8,680 bases of DNA from Chitinophagaceae bacterium (lineage in GTDB: Bacteria; Bacteroidota; Bacteroidia; Chitinophagales; Chitinophagaceae): assembly GCA_025924755.1 (NCBI GenBank), contig JAICHT010000142.1, forward strand, positions 1 through 8,680, read 5' to 3'. Position numbers and translations under genes: made by a program. Below the pieces are notes generated by a model. The model was given only the letters and a program-made list of their open reading frames with translations, was not told where the DNA came from and made no database searches. Position 1 is the stretch's first letter. Each line of letters begins with the position of its first letter. Shown here in pieces: positions 5,564 through 8,680 of this stretch.

Positions 5564-7927
5564 ATGCAACAGACACGAAACAGTATCACAGATATTTGGG
5601 GTGAGCGGACACCCTATAATGGCGATTGGCCAATAAGAGTAGATGAACGAACCATAGAAGAACCTGATCATTGGGTACAATCGGCCTGTGTACTTTGTTC
5701 CAACGGTTGTGGAATGGACATTGGGGTGAAAGATGGACGCATTGTAGGTGTTAGAGGGCGTGCGGTAGACCGGGTAAATCATGGAAGGCTTGGGCCTAAA
5801 GGATTACATGGCTGGGTAGCCAATTCAAGTGAGGACCGGTTAACCAAACCGTTGATTAAGAAGGACGGGAAACTGGTAAAAGCCAGTTGGGATGAAGCCA
5901 TGAATTTAATAGTACAAAAGTCGAAAGAAATTATAGAAAAGCATACCAGTTTAGGTATTGGGTTCTACACCTCGGGGCAGTTATTTTTAGAAGAGTATTA
6001 TACCCTGGCGGTTATTGGCAAAGCCGGCTTAGGTACGCCGCACATGGATGGAAATACCCGGCTTTGTACCGCTACTTCTGCAGCAGCGCTTAAAGTTTCC
6101 TTTGGTTCGGATGGGCAGCCGGGCTCTTATACTGATATTGATACTACAAACGCTATTTTACATGTGGGGCATAATATTGCTTCGCAACAAACGGTTTTGT
6201 GGGCACGCATATTAGACCGTCTGGCTGGTGATAATCCGCCGAAGCTTATTGTAATTGACCCAAGAGAAACATATACGGCTCAAAAAGCTACTGTTCATTT
6301 AGCGCCCCGGTTAGGTACTAATATCCCGGTAATGAACGGGCTCCTCCACTTAATAATAGAAGCAGGTAATATCAATAAGGAATATATAAATGCGCATACT
6401 ACAGGTTTCGAAAATCTAAAAAAAATTGTTTCTAAATGGACGCCGGAAAAGGTAGAAGAAGTTTCAGGTGTGCCCGCTGCTAAACTTCGGGCTGCGGCGG
6501 AAATACTCGGTACTACTAACTCACTGGTGTCTACCGCACTGCAGGGAGTATATCAATCCATGCAGGCCACTGCCGCTGCTGTTCAGGTAAACAATATTCA
6601 CTTGATACGGGGATTAATTGGAATACCCGGAAGCAGCATATATCAGATGAACGGGCAACCGACTGCCCAAAATACCAGGGAATGCGGTGCTGATGGCGAT
6701 TTGCCGGCATTTAGAAACTGGGGAAACAAAAAGCATATTGAAGAACTTGCTCAATTATGGAATGTACATCCTGATAAAATTCCTCACTGGGCGCCGCCCA
6801 CGCATGCGATGGCCATATGGCGGTATGCCGAAAAAGGTTCCATTAAATTACTTTGGATCAGCGGCACCAACCCGGCCGTTTCAATGCCAGAACTCAGCAG
6901 GGTTCGAAAGATATTGGAAAAGGAAGATTTATTTGTAGTGGTGCAGGATGCGTTCATGACAGAAACAACGAAGTATGCGGACGTAGTATTGCCAGCTGCC
7001 ATATGGGGCGAGAAAACCGGATGCTTTACCAATGTGGATCGCACCGTACATATATCACACAAAGCAATAGAACCACCGGGTGATGCAAAATCAGACTTGG
7101 AGATTTTTATGGATTATGGCCGTCGTATGGATCTTAAAGATAAAGATGGAAAGCCTCTTATAAAATGGAAAACTTCGGAAGAAGCCTTTGAAGCCTGGAA
7201 AGCATGTACCAGGGGCCGCCCCTGCGATTATACCGGTATGAGCTATGCCAAACTCAGTGAAGGCAGCGGTATACAATGGCCCTGCAATGAAAAGTTTCCA
7301 AATGGAACGCCGCATTTGTATACGGATGGTGTTTTTAATACGGAAATAGATTACTGTGAAACTTACGGACACGATCTGGATACCGGTGCCGCAGTAACCG
7401 AAGAGGAGTATAAGACCATCAACCCCCAAGGAAAGGCTTTCTTAAAAAGTACCGATTACCAGCAGCCTCACGAAGTGCCGGACAGTGAATATCCATTATG
7501 GCTTACTACCGGACGGCTGGTGTATCATTTTCATACCCGTACCAAAACTGCTCGTTCTAAAGATTTAAATGATGCAGCACCGGATGGTTATATACAAATT
7601 TCCGAGGCGGATGCCGCAAAATATGGCATAGCAGATGGTGATATGATTGAAGTGGAGTCGCGGAGAGGAAAAGTGACCGAACCGGCCCGGATAGGAGGTA
7701 TTGAACCGGGATTGATATTCATTCCTTTTCATTATGGCTATTGGGATCATCCGGAAAGAAGCCGTGCTGCCAACGAACTGACATTGACCGAATGGGACCC
7801 GGTAAGCAAGCAACCGCACTTTAAATATGCTGCAGTAAAAATCAGCAAGGCAGGCAAGGGAGTCTTACATAAAATAGAGGAAGCGGTAGAAAAAGTAACC
7901 AATAAATTAAAACCTCAGGAGGCCTAA
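5564..7927 (+). CDS. Nitrate-reductase-like molybdopterin oxidoreductase (NasA/NapA-related catalytic subunit)
   Basis: This 787-residue protein has the full order of a bis-MGD enzyme of the DMSO reductase superfamily. The N-terminal iron-sulfur region holds Cys42, Cys45 and Cys49 (CVLCSNGC). The usual fourth Cys is replaced by Gly77 in GRLGPKG, but Lys79, the residue thought to relay electrons to the pterin, is kept. Cys168 in NTRLCTAT is the likely Mo ligand; the RLC context resembles nitrate reductases and not formate dehydrogenases, where Cys/Sec is followed by His. Pterin-binding parts include LWISGTNPAVS, the GEKTGCFTNVDRTVH stretch, and the C-terminal molybdopterin-dinucleotide domain from about 643 (YPLWLTTGRLVYHFHT) to 770. 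There is no Tat signal, so it should be cytoplasmic, fitting assimilatory nitrate reduction. It lacks the C-terminal [2Fe-2S] domain of some NasA proteins, and no flavoprotein donor is present. The ATG at 5564 follows an in-frame TAA at 5552. Nitrate as substrate is likely but inferred. Confidence 0.88.
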   Translation: MQQTRNSITDIWGERTPYNGDWPIRVDERTIEEPDHWVQSACVLCSNGCGMDIGVKDGRIVGVRGRAVDRVNHGRLGPKGLHGWVANSSEDRLTKPLIKKDGKLVKASWDEAMNLIVQKSKEIIEKHTSLGIGFYTSGQLFLEEYYTLAVIGKAGLGTPHMDGNTRLCTATSAAALKVSFGSDGQPGSYTDIDTTNAILHVGHNIASQQTVLWARILDRLAGDNPPKLIVIDPRETYTAQKATVHLAPRLGTNIPVMNGLLHLIIEAGNINKEYINAHTTGFENLKKIVSKWTPEKVEEVSGVPAAKLRAAAEILGTTNSLVSTALQGVYQSMQATAAAVQVNNIHLIRGLIGIPGSSIYQMNGQPTAQNTRECGADGDLPAFRNWGNKKHIEELAQLWNVHPDKIPHWAPPTHAMAIWRYAEKGSIKLLWISGTNPAVSMPELSRVRKILEKEDLFVVVQDAFMTETTKYADVVLPAAIWGEKTGCFTNVDRTVHISHKAIEPPGDAKSDLEIFMDYGRRMDLKDKDGKPLIKWKTSEEAFEAWKACTRGRPCDYTGMSYAKLSEGSGIQWPCNEKFPNGTPHLYTDGVFNTEIDYCETYGHDLDTGAAVTEEEYKTINPQGKAFLKSTDYQQPHEVPDSEYPLWLTTGRLVYHFHTRTKTARSKDLNDAAPDGYIQISEADAAKYGIADGDMIEVESRRGKVTEPARIGGIEPGLIFIPFHYGYWDHPERSRAANELTLTEWDPVSKQPHFKYAAVKISKAGKGVLHKIEEAVEKVTNKLKPQEA
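7917..7922 (+). promoter_or_regulatory. Strong Shine-Dalgarno for the helical partner gene
   Basis: AGGAGG lies 6 bases before the ATG at 7929, within the last codons of the reductase gene (Gln-Glu-Ala). It is a full anti-16S match, and unlike the other starts in the window, which lack one. It supports both the chosen start and translation of the second gene from the same mRNA. Confidence 0.6.
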
Positions 7928-7928
7928 T

Positions 7929-8387
7929 ATGCATATAGGAAATTATTTGGAGCTGGTTCAAAAAAGTGAAAAAGACCTGGTAAAGGCGTTTGAGATGGTA
8001 GCTAAAGAACATGGCGATGAACCGGATGTATATGAAACCTGCCAACTGCTGGCATCATGGTCGCAAGCGTTAATAGTAAAACTGGAGCCTGCTATACAAA
8101 AGTATTCTGAAGAAAAAAATAAAGAACCCGACCGGCTTTTTAATACCCTGTTCGACAAGCCCCGGAAAGGAAGTTTGGCTTTGCTACGCGATCTGCACGA
8201 TGTATGGTTGATGGCAAGCGAAGCGCAACTGTGTGCTATTTTATTAAGACAGGCAGCAGACGGTTTGCGAGATGAAGAACTGTCTGCTACATGTGATCAA
8301 ATCGGGCAAACATCAAAACGACAGCTTTCCTGGCTGTTAACCCGTATGAAGTCGGCGGCACCGCAAACATTAATTGTTGCAGAATAA
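7929..8387 (+). CDS. Small all-helical protein encoded with the molybdopterin reductase
   Basis: The 152-residue product is predicted to be soluble and almost wholly helical. It has four helices at about 4-28, 34-60, 82-110 and 114-143, joined by short polar turns, the look of a four-helix bundle such as ferritin-like or chaperone folds. Conserved-looking points are HGDEPDVYETC (28-38), LLRDLHDVWLMASE (85-98) and RMKSAAPQ (139-146). Glu14, Glu22, His28, Glu36, His90 and Glu98 could bind metal, but there is no classical ExxH ferritin pair. It starts 1 base after the reductase stop and has a strong ribosome binding site, so the two are made together. I recall similar small proteins next to this reductase type in actinobacteria. 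A role in cofactor insertion, stability or electron delivery to the reductase is plausible; TorD-type chaperones are also all-helical but larger. Function is unassigned. Confidence 0.8.
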   Translation: MHIGNYLELVQKSEKDLVKAFEMVAKEHGDEPDVYETCQLLASWSQALIVKLEPAIQKYSEEKNKEPDRLFNTLFDKPRKGSLALLRDLHDVWLMASEAQLCAILLRQAADGLRDEELSATCDQIGQTSKRQLSWLLTRMKSAAPQTLIVAE

Positions 8388-8396
8388 TATAGATGA

Positions 8397-8434
8397 AATA
8401 AATGGGTCAGATATTTTCATTCGACCCATTTATT
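8397..8434 (+). terminator. Hairpin terminator of the reductase operon
   Basis: A perfect 12-bp stem (AATAAATGGGTC 8397-8408 with GACCCATTTATT 8423-8434) encloses a 14-base loop, beginning 10 bases after the stop at 8387. The bases that follow (ATACTT) are only weakly T-rich, so it may act as a terminator in either direction or as an mRNA 3'-end stabiliser. Confidence 0.65.
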
Positions 8435-8680
8435 ATACTTACCCATGAATTTATGAGCTTTTAAATTACCAGCGAGACATCTTGCATCAAACCTGATCTA
8501 TTTACTATCCTGGTACTGGTATTTAAACTGCTGCATAAATCTAATCAAGTTTCATAAAGCTGCTAACGCATTCCTTCTAACTTTTTTTATACGCAGTGTA
8601 CATATTCATTTAGTTTCTATCTAAAAAGTGTAAGGTTTAAATGTAAATAAGCCAGTACTTTTATAGTAAATAGCTAACGA

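Noticed and set aside
5792..5794. Gly77 in the reductase as a sequencing error or inactivating mutation of the fourth Fe-S cysteine
   Set aside because: GGG needs two base changes to become a Cys codon, the rest of the protein is intact with Lys79 and Cys168 kept, and I recall GRLGPKG in homologues from other phyla.
6784..7429. Minus-strand frames of 92-112 codons inside the reductase gene
   Set aside because: They are antisense shadows of a conserved coding region and have no independent start signals.
5564..7927. Formate dehydrogenase as the identity of the molybdoenzyme
   Set aside because: The Mo-ligand Cys168 is in RLCTAT, without the His that follows Cys/Sec in formate dehydrogenases; overall motifs are closer to nitrate reductases.
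8435..8680. Possible promoter or small gene at the right end (TACTTTTA near 8654)
   Set aside because: No -33 TTG at the right distance and every ATG frame checked ends within a few codons; I see nothing supportable here.
1..8680. CRISPR arrays, insertion sequences, tRNA or rRNA genes
   Set aside because: No regularly spaced repeats, no transposase or terminal inverted repeats, and no cloverleaf or rRNA-like segments were seen.

Overview
The window looks like a chromosomal segment from a Bacteroidota bacterium, probably of the Chitinophagaceae type. The base composition is moderately AT-rich. Most genes lack a Shine-Dalgarno sequence, and two places resemble the Bacteroidota promoter (TTG / TAnnTTTG). 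The proteins also fit: a periplasmic M1 peptidase with the C-terminal add-on domain common in this phylum, and a short cupredoxin lipoprotein. The family-level placement is inference.

Layout from left to right. (1) Positions 2-280, plus strand: the 3' end of a molybdate-type ABC transporter substrate-binding protein (ModA-like), cut by the window edge. (2) 422-787, minus strand: a cupredoxin (blue-copper) lipoprotein. (3) 788-1287: a roughly 500-base stretch with no convincing gene, apart from a possible 51-residue single-span membrane protein (1020-1175) and a strong minus-strand terminator (1229-1284). (4) 1288-3894, minus strand: a secreted M1 zinc metallopeptidase. (5) 3994-5441, minus strand: a two-gene operon with a 4-base overlap, made of a small conserved protein of unknown function followed by a ten-helix TehA/SLAC1/TDT-family channel or carrier. 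(6) 5442-5563: a divergent control region with a 29-bp near-perfect dyad centred on a Bacteroidota -7 box. (7) 5564-8387, plus strand: a two-gene operon coding for a nitrate-reductase-like molybdopterin oxidoreductase and a small all-helical partner protein, closed by a 12-bp hairpin. (8) 8435-8680: no gene seen.

The most coherent story is a molybdenum-dependent (probably assimilatory) nitrate reduction locus. ModA-like protein would supply molybdate, the cytoplasmic reductase would use it, the helical protein encoded 1 base downstream may help assemble or feed electrons to the enzyme, and the divergently transcribed TDT channel could move nitrate or nitrite (SLAC1-type channels conduct anions including nitrate). 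The reductase has Gly at position 77 where most relatives have the fourth cysteine of the N-terminal [4Fe-4S] site, while it keeps the Mo-ligand Cys168. I recall the same Gly in homologues from distant phyla, so it appears to mark a subfamily rather than an error. No nitrite reductase, electron donor or regulator gene is in the window, so nitrate as substrate is an inference from family resemblance. The M1 peptidase and cupredoxin have no obvious tie to this theme.
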